Origin: Psychromonas ossibalaenae ATCC BAA-1528
Lineage (GTDB): Bacteria; Pseudomonadota; Gammaproteobacteria; Enterobacterales; Psychromonadaceae
Direction of reading: 5' to 3'
DNA: 64,000 bases
Assembly (NCBI RefSeq): GCF_000381745.1
Contig: NZ_KB906985.1
Coordinates: forward strand, 1-64,000
Numbering within the stretch: position 1 is the first letter of the stretch; each line of letters begins with the position of its first letter. Shown one piece after another: positions 10,249 to 19,156 of this stretch. The position numbers and the translations under genes are program-made. Under the pieces are notes generated by a model that was not told the DNA's origin, searched no databases, and saw only the letters and a program-made list of their open reading frames with translations.

Positions 10249-10884
10249 TTACTGCCATTGTTGATAAATATGATGAATATCTTGAACCATTAAATCCATA
10301 TTAACATGTGCGATACCATCTTTATTAAGTCGCGCTTTAAATGAAGCATGGTGCTCCCCCCGCGGGTTAATCAGAACAATTGAAGCGCTATGGTCAACTA
10401 AATAATACTGATCAGTATCCCCCTCATCCACAATACTATAAACAAGCCCTAAATTCTGAGCAAAAGGAAACAGTTTCTGGTGAGTGCTGGTCGTGCCTTT
10501 AAAATTAGGATTAAAGTAACTGACATATTCAGCTAGCTGCTCTGCTTTATCGCGGTTAGGATCAACCGACACAAATACAACTTGAATATTTTTATAGGGT
10601 GCTTTGATAAGTTCAGGGTATATACGGTCTAGGTCCGCTAAGGTTGTGGGACAGATATCAGGACAAAAAGTATAACCTATAAAAAATAAAGTCCATTTAT
10701 TCAATAGATCTTTATTAGTGAAGGTACGATCTGCGGACATAATAAATGAAAAATCAGGGACAGTTTTACCTGCATCTTGGAGCACCAAAGAGGGATTTTT
10801 GGAAATAAGGTTATCGGCCTGCCCCCGTCCGAAAAAAGACACAATGCATATGAATACAGCAATACCCAATAACCTTTTTTTCAT
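10249..10884 (-). CDS. SCO1/SenC/PrrC family copper chaperone
   Basis: Thioredoxin-fold protein that delivers copper to, or reduces cysteines of, the CuA site of cytochrome oxidase. It acts on the periplasmic face. The N-terminus (KKRLLGIAVFICIVSFF) is a signal or anchor. The copper ligands are the CPDIC pair (Cys74, Cys78) and His165 (DHSAS). The length of 211 aa is normal for the family. No oxidase genes lie nearby. The only close partner is the receiver-like gene downstream. Confidence 0.92.
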   Translation of the reverse strand: MKKRLLGIAVFICIVSFFGRGQADNLISKNPSLVLQDAGKTVPDFSFIMSADRTFTNKDLLNKWTLFFIGYTFCPDICPTTLADLDRIYPELIKAPYKNIQVVFVSVDPNRDKAEQLAEYVSYFNPNFKGTTSTHQKLFPFAQNLGLVYSIVDEGDTDQYYLVDHSASIVLINPRGEHHASFKARLNKDGIAHVNMDLMVQDIHHIYQQWQ

Positions 10885-10971
10885 TTTTGCAGCCGCTCTG
10901 TAGTTCGAATAATCCCGGCGATTATTCTTTTCAATATCAACTAAACACCTAATTTTCCAGACAAACTTTGT

Positions 10972-11601
10972 TTACATCCAGTCCGCCGTACGGATCACAC
11001 CAACAGCAATACCTTCAATATCAAATGACTGGTATTCTAAGTCTACTTTAATGGGATCAAATGAGCTGTTTTCCGCTTTTAATATTACCTGACTACCTTC
11101 ACGGTAAAAACGTTTCACAGTGACATCATCTTCAACACGCGCGACAACTACCTGACCATTACTGATATCCTGAGTTTTATGCACAGCTAATAAATCACCA
11201 TCCATAATACCGATATCCTTCATACTTTCCCCTTGAACACGCAGCAGGAAATCAGCGCCAGGATGAAATAATGACGGATCAACATCATAATGCGCCTCAA
11301 CATGTTCCTGCGCTAAAATAGGCTCTCCAGCAGCAACCATACCAACCAGCGGCAGCCCTTCATCATTGGCAGCCGCATTATTTTTATGCTCCGCTAAAAC
11401 CCGGATTCCCCGTGATGTACCGGACAATATTTCAATTGCGCCTTTACGGGCTAACGCTTTTAAATGTTCTTCAGCAGCATTCGCACTGCGAAAGCCAAGA
11501 ATTTTAGCCAATTCTACACGTGTAGGGGGCATGCCGGTTTTTTGAATCTGATCTTTAATCACATCCAGAACTTCATTCTGACGCTTGGTTAACTCTTTCA
11601 T
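10972..11601 (-). CDS. lexA: LexA SOS repressor
   Basis: Represses DNA-damage genes and cleaves itself when activated RecA filaments form. From the ATG at 11601 it has 209 aa. An N-terminal winged helix is followed by the Ala91-Gly92 cleavage site (VAAGEP) and the Ser126/Lys163 catalytic pair (GESM, TVKRF). The upstream in-frame ATG eight codons earlier was rejected because a GGAG site sits seven bases before 11601. Two SOS boxes upstream indicate autorepression, as in E. coli. Confidence 0.98.
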   Translation of the reverse strand: MKELTKRQNEVLDVIKDQIQKTGMPPTRVELAKILGFRSANAAEEHLKALARKGAIEILSGTSRGIRVLAEHKNNAAANDEGLPLVGMVAAGEPILAQEHVEAHYDVDPSLFHPGADFLLRVQGESMKDIGIMDGDLLAVHKTQDISNGQVVVARVEDDVTVKRFYREGSQVILKAENSSFDPIKVDLEYQSFDIEGIAVGVIRTADWM

Positions 11602-11666
11602 TAGTTTTCTCCATGCTAAACCCAAACTACTTAAAATACATTAAGTTAACTTAGATAACAAATAAA

Positions 11667-11697
11667 CTGTAAACATAAACAGTGTATATCTATACAC
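11667..11697. promoter_or_regulatory. Two overlapping SOS (LexA) boxes
   Basis: Box 1 is CTGTAAACATAAACAG (11667-11682), a CTGT-N8-ACAG match. Box 2 is GTGTATATCTATACAC (11682-11697), a near-perfect palindrome with GTGT in place of CTGT. They share one base and sit about 66 bp from the lexA start. E. coli lexA also has two tandem boxes. Confidence 0.9.
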
Positions 11698-11751
11698 GCC
11701 ATTATACCAGTTGAGATAAGTAATTTTTTAAATCGAATGAGAGTTATATTT

Positions 11752-12207
11752 TTATTGATATGTAAGGTCGTTGAACTTTAGCCAGCCTGATTTTTTCGAT
11801 TCGTCAGCAAGCAGGTGAGTTCCTATAATCAGTCCACCTTTATAGTTCCACCGATACACTCCGTAAAACTCCAGTGACTCCCCAATCTTTAAGTCCGGAA
11901 CAGCTTGACCTGCCTCGATATTGTGCTTAATAATCAGCTTTCTACCGGAGCTCAAACGAAGCAGTATCTGCTGAGCAGCAAAAGGTTTGTCCTGATTTTT
12001 TAATATTTTAATAATTCTACCGACACTATGAACCTGCTGACCGCCGCGCTGCTGCTTATAAAGAAACTCAATGTGGTCCACTCCTTGTATAAGTTTGTCC
12101 ATCTGCACGTCGTCATCATTGTAAAGTGCGTTTAACTCATCACTTTCATTTGAGAAACAGGCCGATAAAAGCGCCACCAAGGATAAAATCAGGACTGTTC
12201 TCGACAT
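11752..12207 (-). CDS. Small lipoprotein, DUF3465-like
   Basis: A 151-aa protein with a lipoprotein signal ending in the lipobox LLSAC (Cys17). The mature part resembles DUF3465 proteins, small OB-like domains with a YRWNYKGGLI segment and a following His (GTH). That family assignment is from memory and only moderately sure. No function is known. It begins 31 bp after gspN in the same direction, so it may be the last gene of the secretion operon, but its phylogenetic link to Gsp is untested. Confidence 0.72.
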   Translation of the reverse strand: MSRTVLILSLVALLSACFSNESDELNALYNDDDVQMDKLIQGVDHIEFLYKQQRGGQQVHSVGRIIKILKNQDKPFAAQQILLRLSSGRKLIIKHNIEAGQAVPDLKIGESLEFYGVYRWNYKGGLIIGTHLLADESKKSGWLKFNDLTYQ

Positions 12208-12238
12208 TGACTTTTCCCTCAGAGAATAAAAAACACAA

Positions 12239-12988
12239 TTACAGCTTGCCGTTAAATTTTAAGATAGTCGCACCAGAAGAATCTTTTCCGCCAATCCATG
12301 AAAGTCCCTGCTTAAATGTCGGGTTAAGCTTATTAGTTGCTTTAATTAAGCCGTTCAGCTGGTATGCCTGATGCTCTTTAAGCAGTGCATTTGCCGTTGT
12401 ATGAAGCTGCTCTGACTGTTGTTTTAAATCAGCGCTTATCTGCCCCTTATCACACCCCAAATCAATATCTACCGATGCTAAATCAATTTTACCCATATCA
12501 CTGTTAATCTCTGCATCCTGCCAGCTGATACGCCCGTCAAGTTCCTGGCAATATGGTTCCCCCTGCGAGCCCTGTTTTACCTGCAGCGTAATATCACCAG
12601 TGGCTTTTATCGGTACAGGCAGCTTGATGTATGAAAGGATCTCTGAAGCACTCGAGTCTATCAGTAAGTTTTCTACCGCTAAGCCGGAAAAGCCAGCTAA
12701 AACAGAACCTTTACCTGACATCTCTGTATTACCATTATTAAACTTTATATCTAGCTTCAACTGCAGGCTAAACAAAGCAGACCAGTCAATTTTCCAGGAG
12801 AACTTTTTCAGCTGGTATTTGTTATAGCTGACCTGGGATGCTTTTCCGTCCCACAAAGACCCCGACGGGTTACTAACTTTTACTCCCGCCTGTGCAGGAA
12901 TAAATCCCGTCACCATTGACGCAGGTAGCGTTATCAGTAAAGAAATAATGTATAACAGAAAAAAAGCTGAAATAATTTTAATTTTCAT
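12239..12988 (-). CDS. gspN: Type II secretion protein GspN
   Basis: Last canonical gene of the secretion cluster, a 249-aa protein with one N-terminal membrane segment (FFLLYIISLLITL) and a periplasmic domain. GspN is not essential in several systems, and a role linking inner and outer membrane parts is proposed. Features such as FTLPASMVTG-like start and conserved GSLWDGKA near residue 42 are typical. It follows gspM by 24 bp. Confidence 0.92.
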   Translation of the reverse strand: MKIKIISAFFLLYIISLLITLPASMVTGFIPAQAGVKVSNPSGSLWDGKASQVSYNKYQLKKFSWKIDWSALFSLQLKLDIKFNNGNTEMSGKGSVLAGFSGLAVENLLIDSSASEILSYIKLPVPIKATGDITLQVKQGSQGEPYCQELDGRISWQDAEINSDMGKIDLASVDIDLGCDKGQISADLKQQSEQLHTTANALLKEHQAYQLNGLIKATNKLNPTFKQGLSWIGGKDSSGATILKFNGKL

Positions 12989-13012
12989 GAAGATTGAATC
13001 TCTTTGCAGGAT

Positions 13013-13495
13013 CTAGTGCCCAAGTAATAAGCGATTAATTTTTATGTAACCTGCTTTATCTGTCCTTGATAAATCAGAGTTAATAACTGAAACTGAATAC
13101 TGATTGCTTAACACTGTTAACCAGTTTACAAAGCGGTTAAATTCAACATCATTCACCGAAACTTCGATTCTTCCTTTTCTATCCACAATACGCGAGAAAC
13201 TAATTCCCTGCTTCTTGGCACTGCGAGTAACAATTTGTGTTAAGTTTAAACGGTTGCCGTTTTTTTTATTCTCTGCAGCCCCCGCTTTGCGTAATACAGC
13301 GGCTTTATCTTCGACCCAGGATAATGTCTGCTCTGCCCTGATCAGCTGCTTTTTATTATTATCAAGCTGTGCCGTCAGCGGTTTCCACGCTCCCCAGTAA
13401 ATAACCGCCAGCAATAAAAAAACACCTGTTAATGAAAAAAGCTTCTGCTCTCTTTCAGAAATACTCTGCCACCAGGCTTTAAACTGCTCAACCAT
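13013..13495 (-). CDS. gspM: Type II secretion protein GspM
   Basis: Bitopic inner-membrane protein of 160 aa that stabilises GspL. The cytoplasmic N-terminus (WWQSISEREQKLF) is diagnostic, followed by one membrane helix (about residues 20-38) and a periplasmic ferredoxin-like domain. Its ATG overlaps the gspL stop by one base (TAATG), implying coupled translation. Confidence 0.93.
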   Translation of the reverse strand: MVEQFKAWWQSISEREQKLFSLTGVFLLLAVIYWGAWKPLTAQLDNNKKQLIRAEQTLSWVEDKAAVLRKAGAAENKKNGNRLNLTQIVTRSAKKQGISFSRIVDRKGRIEVSVNDVEFNRFVNWLTVLSNQYSVSVINSDLSRTDKAGYIKINRLLLGH

Positions 13496-14706
13496 TATTT
13501 CTTCCTTATTGTCAGCATACCGCTAACTCGATTCTTATTATTTGTCAGAGCCCCCTGCTGCACTGTGTACTCCTGCGGCAGTGAAGCTGAAAATTTCTCA
13601 AAAGCAGGGAAATTTTTACCACTGGCTAAAATCTGTATCTCCTGCTTTCTACTGTCAAATTTTATGCTCTGCGGCTGGAGCTCTGAATTATTATCAAATG
13701 CAGGTGCCAGCTCATTCAGCATAGGCAGAAAACCAGAGTCAGCCTCGCCGCTGTCTAAATTTTTTAACATCGTATTCAGTTTTTTCTTAATACGCGCATA
13801 TCTTAATTTACTTTCTGCCGGAAATGCTTTGCTGTAAACCAGTTCAGTCCGCTGTTTAGCCAGCTCCGTTTTTTTCAATACCTGTTCATTTTTAACATAA
13901 ATATTAAGCATAAAAACCAACATTAAAACAGCGACCACAACGCCAGGGACTCGCCATTTATCAAAGTTCTTATTACTTTCTGACTGTACTTTAAATTCAC
14001 CGTTGAGCAGATTAAATTTATTACCTTTAACCCCGTCGCTTAATAATGCCATCGGCAGGACCGGCTCCGCATTTAGCCACTCTCCAGAATGCTTTTCAAC
14101 GGCTGTACTATGGCTTTCAATAACTTGAGACGGCAGATCGGTAAGTTTGCTCTGCAGGATAGACTCAAGCATAAGCTCATCACAACTCCAGGCAATCAGA
14201 GAGCTTTCTCGAATTAACCACTGTTTATCAAGCTGTACTGCCTGCCAGCTGCCGTTATCTGAAAACGGTAGTGCTAACCCTTCCGGGATAAACTGCTCGG
14301 CTTTTATCTGCGCATTTTCCAACCAGCTTAACCAGTTAATCATTTTAGATTGTTCGCAGACGGCAATATGGATCAGATCCTTCTCTTTTGCTAAAACCGT
14401 AAAATGTAGTTTTTCTACATCAGAGGCTAATTCCTCTTCAACCAGGTAGGGTAACCCCTGCTGCATCTGCCGGGTAAATACACCGTTAATCGCAACGGGT
14501 TTAATGCACACATCAACCCCCGGCAGCAGACACACAACAGAACGCTGCAGCGCTTTATCTGTTAGTAAATCTAACTGCTCTGCATTATCAACTTCACCTG
14601 ATGCAATAATTTCATTCTCATCATCAGACCAGATAAGCCAATGGTTCTTCTGCGAAGCTTCACTCGCTAAGCGAATTATTAATCGTTCAGTCACCACACT
14701 CTCCAT
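13495..14706 (-). CDS. gspL: Type II secretion protein GspL
   Basis: Inner-membrane platform protein of 403 aa that recruits the ATPase GspE. The cytoplasmic actin-like part occupies about residues 1-245. It is followed by one membrane helix (VVVAVLMLVFMLNIYV, near 255-270) and a periplasmic domain. The stop overlaps gspM. A 39-bp gap separates it from gspK, one of the few non-overlapping junctions in the operon. Confidence 0.95.
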   Translation of the reverse strand: MESVVTERLIIRLASEASQKNHWLIWSDDENEIIASGEVDNAEQLDLLTDKALQRSVVCLLPGVDVCIKPVAINGVFTRQMQQGLPYLVEEELASDVEKLHFTVLAKEKDLIHIAVCEQSKMINWLSWLENAQIKAEQFIPEGLALPFSDNGSWQAVQLDKQWLIRESSLIAWSCDELMLESILQSKLTDLPSQVIESHSTAVEKHSGEWLNAEPVLPMALLSDGVKGNKFNLLNGEFKVQSESNKNFDKWRVPGVVVAVLMLVFMLNIYVKNEQVLKKTELAKQRTELVYSKAFPAESKLRYARIKKKLNTMLKNLDSGEADSGFLPMLNELAPAFDNNSELQPQSIKFDSRKQEIQILASGKNFPAFEKFSASLPQEYTVQQGALTNNKNRVSGMLTIRKK

Positions 14707-14745
14707 TTACCACCAAGCGGCTCACCCTTTTTTGTAACATTAAAC

Positions 14746-15732
14746 TCATCTAACTCCACCAGACTGGTAACGAATTACCTCTGCTTTTTTTGAAACAATA
14801 GTAAATAACAGCTTTATTGCCAGCCAACGCTCTTCAAACTGGACTACCCCGTCCAGTTGAAAAAACTCGCTGCTGACATTCAACTGCCCTTTTAACTCCG
14901 CAGATATCACTAAGCCGCTAAATAAACTTTCTGCTAAGAATTCATCCACATTACTCCAGCCGCTTGTCGGCCGGTCTACAAGCAGTGAATGAAAATCACT
15001 GATAGAAATATCATGATATTTTTTAAACAGGGCATGTAAAATCTCTGCCTGTTCAGTACTTACGGTATTAACATTTATTTTTTGATCCTTTGCAGGGATC
15101 GCACATAAATACGGCTCGATACGGGCATAGACATTTTGGCTAACCCCCTGAACGGCACGCAGCTCACTAATATCAACCATCAGATTATTGGCGGCTAGAT
15201 GCGGTACTGATCGAGCCTGATAAAAGCGATCTTCCGCACCAGTTCCCGAACCTGAACTGTCGTTTTGATCAATCCAGTCTCGTGTTGACTCAGCAATAAC
15301 CTCTGCGCCGTAATCATCAATCTCCAGTGCTACCAGCAGATCCTGAAACTGCGTTATTGGAGTCGCGCGATCTCCGTTTTCACTGTCAGCCACTGCAAGA
15401 GCATTGACATTAAAACAGCTTCTTAAATCTTTAAATTCCCCCGCCATAAGGCCGTTATCAAGGGGAAAAACCATATCAGGGGTTGCCCAGGTCTGATCTA
15501 GACTGACCACTTCACTATCAGCAAAGTCTTCATTCAGGGTTTTAATGCCTAAATCTATACTGGACTGTCCGTACCAGTAAACTTTTTGTGAGAAAGTTAA
15601 ACCTTCTGTACGTTTTAAACCTAAGGTTAAACGCCCGGTCATTGTTGCAGCAATGGTAACCATAATCGCCAAAATCATTAATACAGTTATTAAAGCGATA
15701 CCACGTTGTTTTTTATTCACTGCCAAAGCCAT
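14746..15732 (-). CDS. gspK: Type II secretion minor pseudopilin GspK
   Basis: Largest minor pseudopilin (328 aa), thought to cap the pseudopilus tip with GspI and GspJ. The prepilin leader ends KKQRG before IALITVLMILAIMVTIAATM. As usual for GspK, the helix starts with Ile-Ala and lacks the Glu5 of other pseudopilins. The large periplasmic domain contains acidic stretches compatible with calcium binding. Its ATG overlaps the gspJ stop (TAATG). Confidence 0.95.
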   Translation of the reverse strand: MALAVNKKQRGIALITVLMILAIMVTIAATMTGRLTLGLKRTEGLTFSQKVYWYGQSSIDLGIKTLNEDFADSEVVSLDQTWATPDMVFPLDNGLMAGEFKDLRSCFNVNALAVADSENGDRATPITQFQDLLVALEIDDYGAEVIAESTRDWIDQNDSSGSGTGAEDRFYQARSVPHLAANNLMVDISELRAVQGVSQNVYARIEPYLCAIPAKDQKINVNTVSTEQAEILHALFKKYHDISISDFHSLLVDRPTSGWSNVDEFLAESLFSGLVISAELKGQLNVSSEFFQLDGVVQFEERWLAIKLLFTIVSKKAEVIRYQSGGVR

Positions 15733-16367
15733 TATTGAAGCACCTCACCAGCAGAAATTAAAAATACCCGCCTCAATTCTGAAAAATGCTCGCTGGTTAT
15801 ATTTATTTCAATACCTTCAGGTAAGCTTTTAGGACTATCCCAGGTATCCTGCCAGCCATTATTCCAAAAACGAAAAGTTAACTCTGTCACGTCTTCTAAT
15901 AGCACCTGCATTTCCGGCTCCTGTCCAACCACAATATCAGGATAAAGAAAATACAAGCGCTGTAACTGCCCTTCTTTAATCAGATAACGTACCCGCACAA
16001 TCTCTGAACGAGGCAGCAGTCCTAACGGATTGGTCCAGCCGAGGCGGTTAAACTCAATGCCTTGATCATCCGACTCAAATAGTTCCTTATCAACCCTTAA
16101 AGCACGAAAATTTTCCGTTTCCAGACCGTCTTCTCGCGATGTACGCGCTACAATTTGGGTAAAATCCTGCTCAATAATCAGCATTGCACGCTGCAGTTCC
16201 GTTAGGCGTTCACTGTGCTTTTTACTTATTTCCCCGCTCTGCAATACTCCCTGAAGTATTTGATAAGCAACTAAACTCAATAGCGAAAAAATAGAAATCG
16301 CAACTAATATCTCGAGTAAGGTAAATCCTTTGCTGTGCACCTTAGGTGCGAAATTACGGCTTAGCAA
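15732..16367 (-). CDS. gspJ: Type II secretion minor pseudopilin GspJ
   Basis: Minor pseudopilin with the type IV prepilin motif SKG before FTLLEILVAISIFSLL. No ATG lies close to the leader. I chose TTG at 16367 (211 aa) because AGGA stands six bases before it. A GTG at 16340 would leave a five-residue leader and is the alternative. Either start overlaps or abuts the end of gspI. The open frame extends further upstream inside gspI, but those codons are out-of-frame gspI sequence. Confidence 0.9.
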   Translation of the reverse strand: MLSRNFAPKVHSKGFTLLEILVAISIFSLLSLVAYQILQGVLQSGEISKKHSERLTELQRAMLIIEQDFTQIVARTSREDGLETENFRALRVDKELFESDDQGIEFNRLGWTNPLGLLPRSEIVRVRYLIKEGQLQRLYFLYPDIVVGQEPEMQVLLEDVTELTFRFWNNGWQDTWDSPKSLPEGIEINITSEHFSELRRVFLISAGEVLQ

Positions 16368-16740
16368 TGTAAGTCCTAATGTAGGACAATGCCCTACCTT
16401 CTTTTTTATCACTAACTTCAATATCCAGCGCTTTAAAAGTGCTGTCACCCGTTGCAACTCCCTGGTAGCGCCAGTACCAGGTCTTGCCGGCAAACTCTAG
16501 ATCGTCATTTCGCCAGCTTCCGTCCGGCCACTGTTTTTCCAGCTTCAGCTCAGCTAATTTATTACTGGCAATCCATAACGCAAAGGTCTTATCCTGCAGA
16601 TAGGCCTGATTATTCAGGGCGGCTGAGGCGGCATTCATAACCGCTAAACCAGAAACCCCTAAAATAACCAGCGCTAGCATTACTTCAAGCAGGGTCATAC
16701 CTTTTTGTTTTATTGAATTATCGCCTTGTGTTGTTTTCAT
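16354..16740 (-). CDS. gspI: Type II secretion minor pseudopilin GspI
   Basis: Minor pseudopilin of 128 aa. Leader KQKG precedes MTLLEVMLALVILGVSGLAV, with Met at position +1 and Glu at +5, normal for GspI. Together with GspJ and GspK it forms the tip complex of the pseudopilus. The start overlaps the gspH stop (ATGA). Confidence 0.95.
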   Translation of the reverse strand: MKTTQGDNSIKQKGMTLLEVMLALVILGVSGLAVMNAASAALNNQAYLQDKTFALWIASNKLAELKLEKQWPDGSWRNDDLEFAGKTWYWRYQGVATGDSTFKALDIEVSDKKEGRALSYIRTYIAKP

Positions 16741-17330
16741 TCTTCAATCAACTCTGGGAATGTAATAACGCCGCTCATATCAACAGAAAGCTTAACAACA
16801 TCTTCTTCCCTATCACTGCCGTCAATAGAAAACACCAGAGAAAATGGTGTTACTTCACCACTCGCCATAATATAAACCTGCGGATCTAGACTGAGCAGAT
16901 TATCATCACCATCAATTTCTACGCGATCTTCAGCATTGATAAAATCGTCCTGCTTATCACTGTCAATCTCATCCCACACTGAGCCTAACAGCTGATGCTC
17001 AATGCGCATCGATTCAGGCAGTTCAACTTTAGCAGTGAACAGCTCATCAGGAACCGGCAGCCATTTTCTGGTATCGTGATCATACCAGGCGAACTGGTAA
17101 TTATTTTTATCAAAAACCAGGCCTAACTCTTTACCGGAAATCAGGGCTTCATCTTCAGCAAACTGTAAAACAGTACTAAAACGCTGTGCCTGCCAGTCCA
17201 AACTTCTATCTGATGATAAGTTGTCCGGCAGGGTCATAACCACGGCGACTGACACCATGCCGATCAGTAAAAATACCAGCATAATTTCAAGCAGTGTAAA
17301 ACCGGCCTGGCGCCGATGGTTAATTAACAT
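16737..17330 (-). CDS. gspH: Type II secretion minor pseudopilin GspH
   Basis: Minor pseudopilin of 197 aa. Leader RRQAG precedes FTLLEIMLVFLLIGMVSVAV, with Glu5. The ATG at 17330 is preferred. An in-frame TTG five codons upstream is also open, and neither has a clear ribosome site. It follows gspG by about 30 bp and overlaps gspI by four bases. Confidence 0.94.
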   Translation of the reverse strand: MLINHRRQAGFTLLEIMLVFLLIGMVSVAVVMTLPDNLSSDRSLDWQAQRFSTVLQFAEDEALISGKELGLVFDKNNYQFAWYDHDTRKWLPVPDELFTAKVELPESMRIEHQLLGSVWDEIDSDKQDDFINAEDRVEIDGDDNLLSLDPQVYIMASGEVTPFSLVFSIDGSDREEDVVKLSVDMSGVITFPELIEE

Positions 17331-17361
17331 TCGTTTAGTAATCAATCTAATTTACAGCAGT

Positions 17362-17820
17362 TTAATATTCGTCATCTTTACCATCAAGATTCCAGTTACC
17401 TATATCATCATCACTGCCTTCTTCGCCGTCCGGACCAACAGACAGCACATCAATCTTACTATGTTCGCCAGGACTGTTTAATACATATTCATTACCCCAC
17501 GGATCTTCTGGAAGACGTTTAATGTAACCATCTTCACGATAATTACGCGGCTCCGGCGACCCGCTCGGCTCACTGACCAGTGCTTCTAAGCCCTGATCCG
17601 TACTCGGGTAAGAGCCGTTATCTAATTTATACATATCTAACGCATTTTCTAATGCAATAATATCTGATACTACTTTCTGGCGATCGGCTTTGTCTTTATT
17701 ACCCATTAAGTTAGGTACAACCATAGAGGCAAGTACACCTAAAATAACGATAACCACCATGATTTCGAGCAAGGTAAAACCTTTCTGCTTGCTGCTGTGC
17801 TTGATACTGCTGTTTTTCAT
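17362..17820 (-). CDS. gspG: Type II secretion major pseudopilin GspG
   Basis: Major subunit of the pseudopilus (152 aa). Leader KQKG precedes FTLLEIMVVIVILGVLASMV with Glu5. The C-terminal loop is rich in Asp (DVLSVGPDGEEGSDDD), the calcium-binding site known in GspG. A 120-bp gap on the gspF side holds a small hairpin and probably the signals that let this subunit be made in excess. Confidence 0.97.
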   Translation of the reverse strand: MKNSSIKHSSKQKGFTLLEIMVVIVILGVLASMVVPNLMGNKDKADRQKVVSDIIALENALDMYKLDNGSYPSTDQGLEALVSEPSGSPEPRNYREDGYIKRLPEDPWGNEYVLNSPGEHSKIDVLSVGPDGEEGSDDDIGNWNLDGKDDEY

Positions 17821-17852
17821 GAAATACCCTTTTAATTTTTGTTGTCAAAATA

Positions 17853-17865
17853 ACAGCTAAGCTGT
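17853..17865. promoter_or_regulatory. Short hairpin ahead of gspG
   Basis: ACAGCT / AGCTGT stem around a single base in the gspF-gspG gap. On the minus strand it is followed by TATTTTG. It might act as a weak attenuator or an RNA-processing site that raises gspG relative to upstream genes. This is inference only. Confidence 0.3.
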
Positions 17866-17940
17866 CACGTTTTCAAATAAGAAAAATTTCTGCTTGTTAT
17901 TATCGGCCTGCTGACGATATATCCATTATCACTGCGATAA

Positions 17941-19155
17941 TTAACCTGCAACCATATTGTTAAGCTGAAGAATCGGCTCTAGGATTGCTACCACAATAAA
18001 TAACACGGCTCCTGCCATGGAAATAACCAAAGCAGGCTCAAAAATACCTAGTGCAATAGTGACCTGTGACGAAAATTGTTTGTCCTGATTATCCGCACAG
18101 CGCTCCAGCATATTTCCAAGCTCTCCGCTGCGTTCACCACTGGCGATCATATGCAGCATCATAGGCGGAAACTGTTTGGTACTTTCTAAAGATCGCCCTA
18201 AACTGGCTCCCTCACGAACACGATCCGTCGCTTCACCAACCTGCTGACGCATGTATAGATTACTCAATACCTGCCCGGCAATAGACATCGCCTCCAATAA
18301 TGGTACCGCACTGCTGTTTAAAATACTCAATGTACGTGCAAATCTTGCAGTATTAAGATCATTAGCAACACGACCGACCACAGCTACCTTAAGCAGATAC
18401 TGGTCAAAGCGCAACTGGTTACTTTCTTTTTTAAGGTACTGTTTTACAAAAAAGAAGAAGGCAATAATAAACATCAGAAGATAGATACCATAATCACGAA
18501 GCGCGTCACTGGAAGCGATTAGAAACTGAGTAGTACCGGGCAGATCCGCCCCCATATGTTCGAACTGTCCGACAACTTGGGGAACAACTGAAGTCAGCAG
18601 AATAGTAACCACTGAAATAGCCACTAAGGTAAGCACTATCGGATAGATCATCGCCTGCATCATTTTGCTTTTCATTTCCTGACGCTGCTCAGCGTAATCC
18701 GCCAGTCTGTCTAATACTTTATCCAGATGTCCGGACTTCTCACCAGCGGCCACCATGGCACAGAACAGATTATCAAAAATAAGCGGAAAAGCGCGCATAC
18801 TGTCGGCAAGACTATGCCCTTCAAGAACACCGCTTCGCACCGCAACAAGCATGGCTTTTATTTTAGGTTTATCACACTGCTCAACAACAGCCTGTAAACA
18901 CTCTTCAATCGGGATGGCCGATGCAACCAAAGTTGACAGCTGACGTGTAACTAATGCCAGATCCGCTGTATTAATTTTACTGCTTAATAAACCTGCACCG
19001 CTTTTGGATGCTTTAGCAGCAACAGCTTCAACCTCTATCGGTGTTAAACCGGAAGCGCGCAGCTGCTGACGCAGCTGACGGGCAGAATCAGCTTCTAACG
19101 TACCTTTCTTCTGCTTACCCTGAGCATCAATTGCTTTATAAAAAAACGTCGCCAC
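17941..19155 (-). CDS. gspF: Type II secretion inner-membrane protein GspF
   Basis: Polytopic inner-membrane platform protein (404 aa). It has two T2SSF repeats, each with a cytoplasmic helical bundle (SALPIEECLQAV-like region near residue 80, SSAVPLLEAM near 285), and three membrane segments. The start is GTG at 19155 (GTG GCG ACG, giving MATFFYK), one base after the gspE stop. The family usually begins MATFxYxA, supporting this start. Confidence 0.97.
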   Translation of the reverse strand: MATFFYKAIDAQGKQKKGTLEADSARQLRQQLRASGLTPIEVEAVAAKASKSGAGLLSSKINTADLALVTRQLSTLVASAIPIEECLQAVVEQCDKPKIKAMLVAVRSGVLEGHSLADSMRAFPLIFDNLFCAMVAAGEKSGHLDKVLDRLADYAEQRQEMKSKMMQAMIYPIVLTLVAISVVTILLTSVVPQVVGQFEHMGADLPGTTQFLIASSDALRDYGIYLLMFIIAFFFFVKQYLKKESNQLRFDQYLLKVAVVGRVANDLNTARFARTLSILNSSAVPLLEAMSIAGQVLSNLYMRQQVGEATDRVREGASLGRSLESTKQFPPMMLHMIASGERSGELGNMLERCADNQDKQFSSQVTIALGIFEPALVISMAGAVLFIVVAILEPILQLNNMVAG

Positions 19156-19156
19156 A

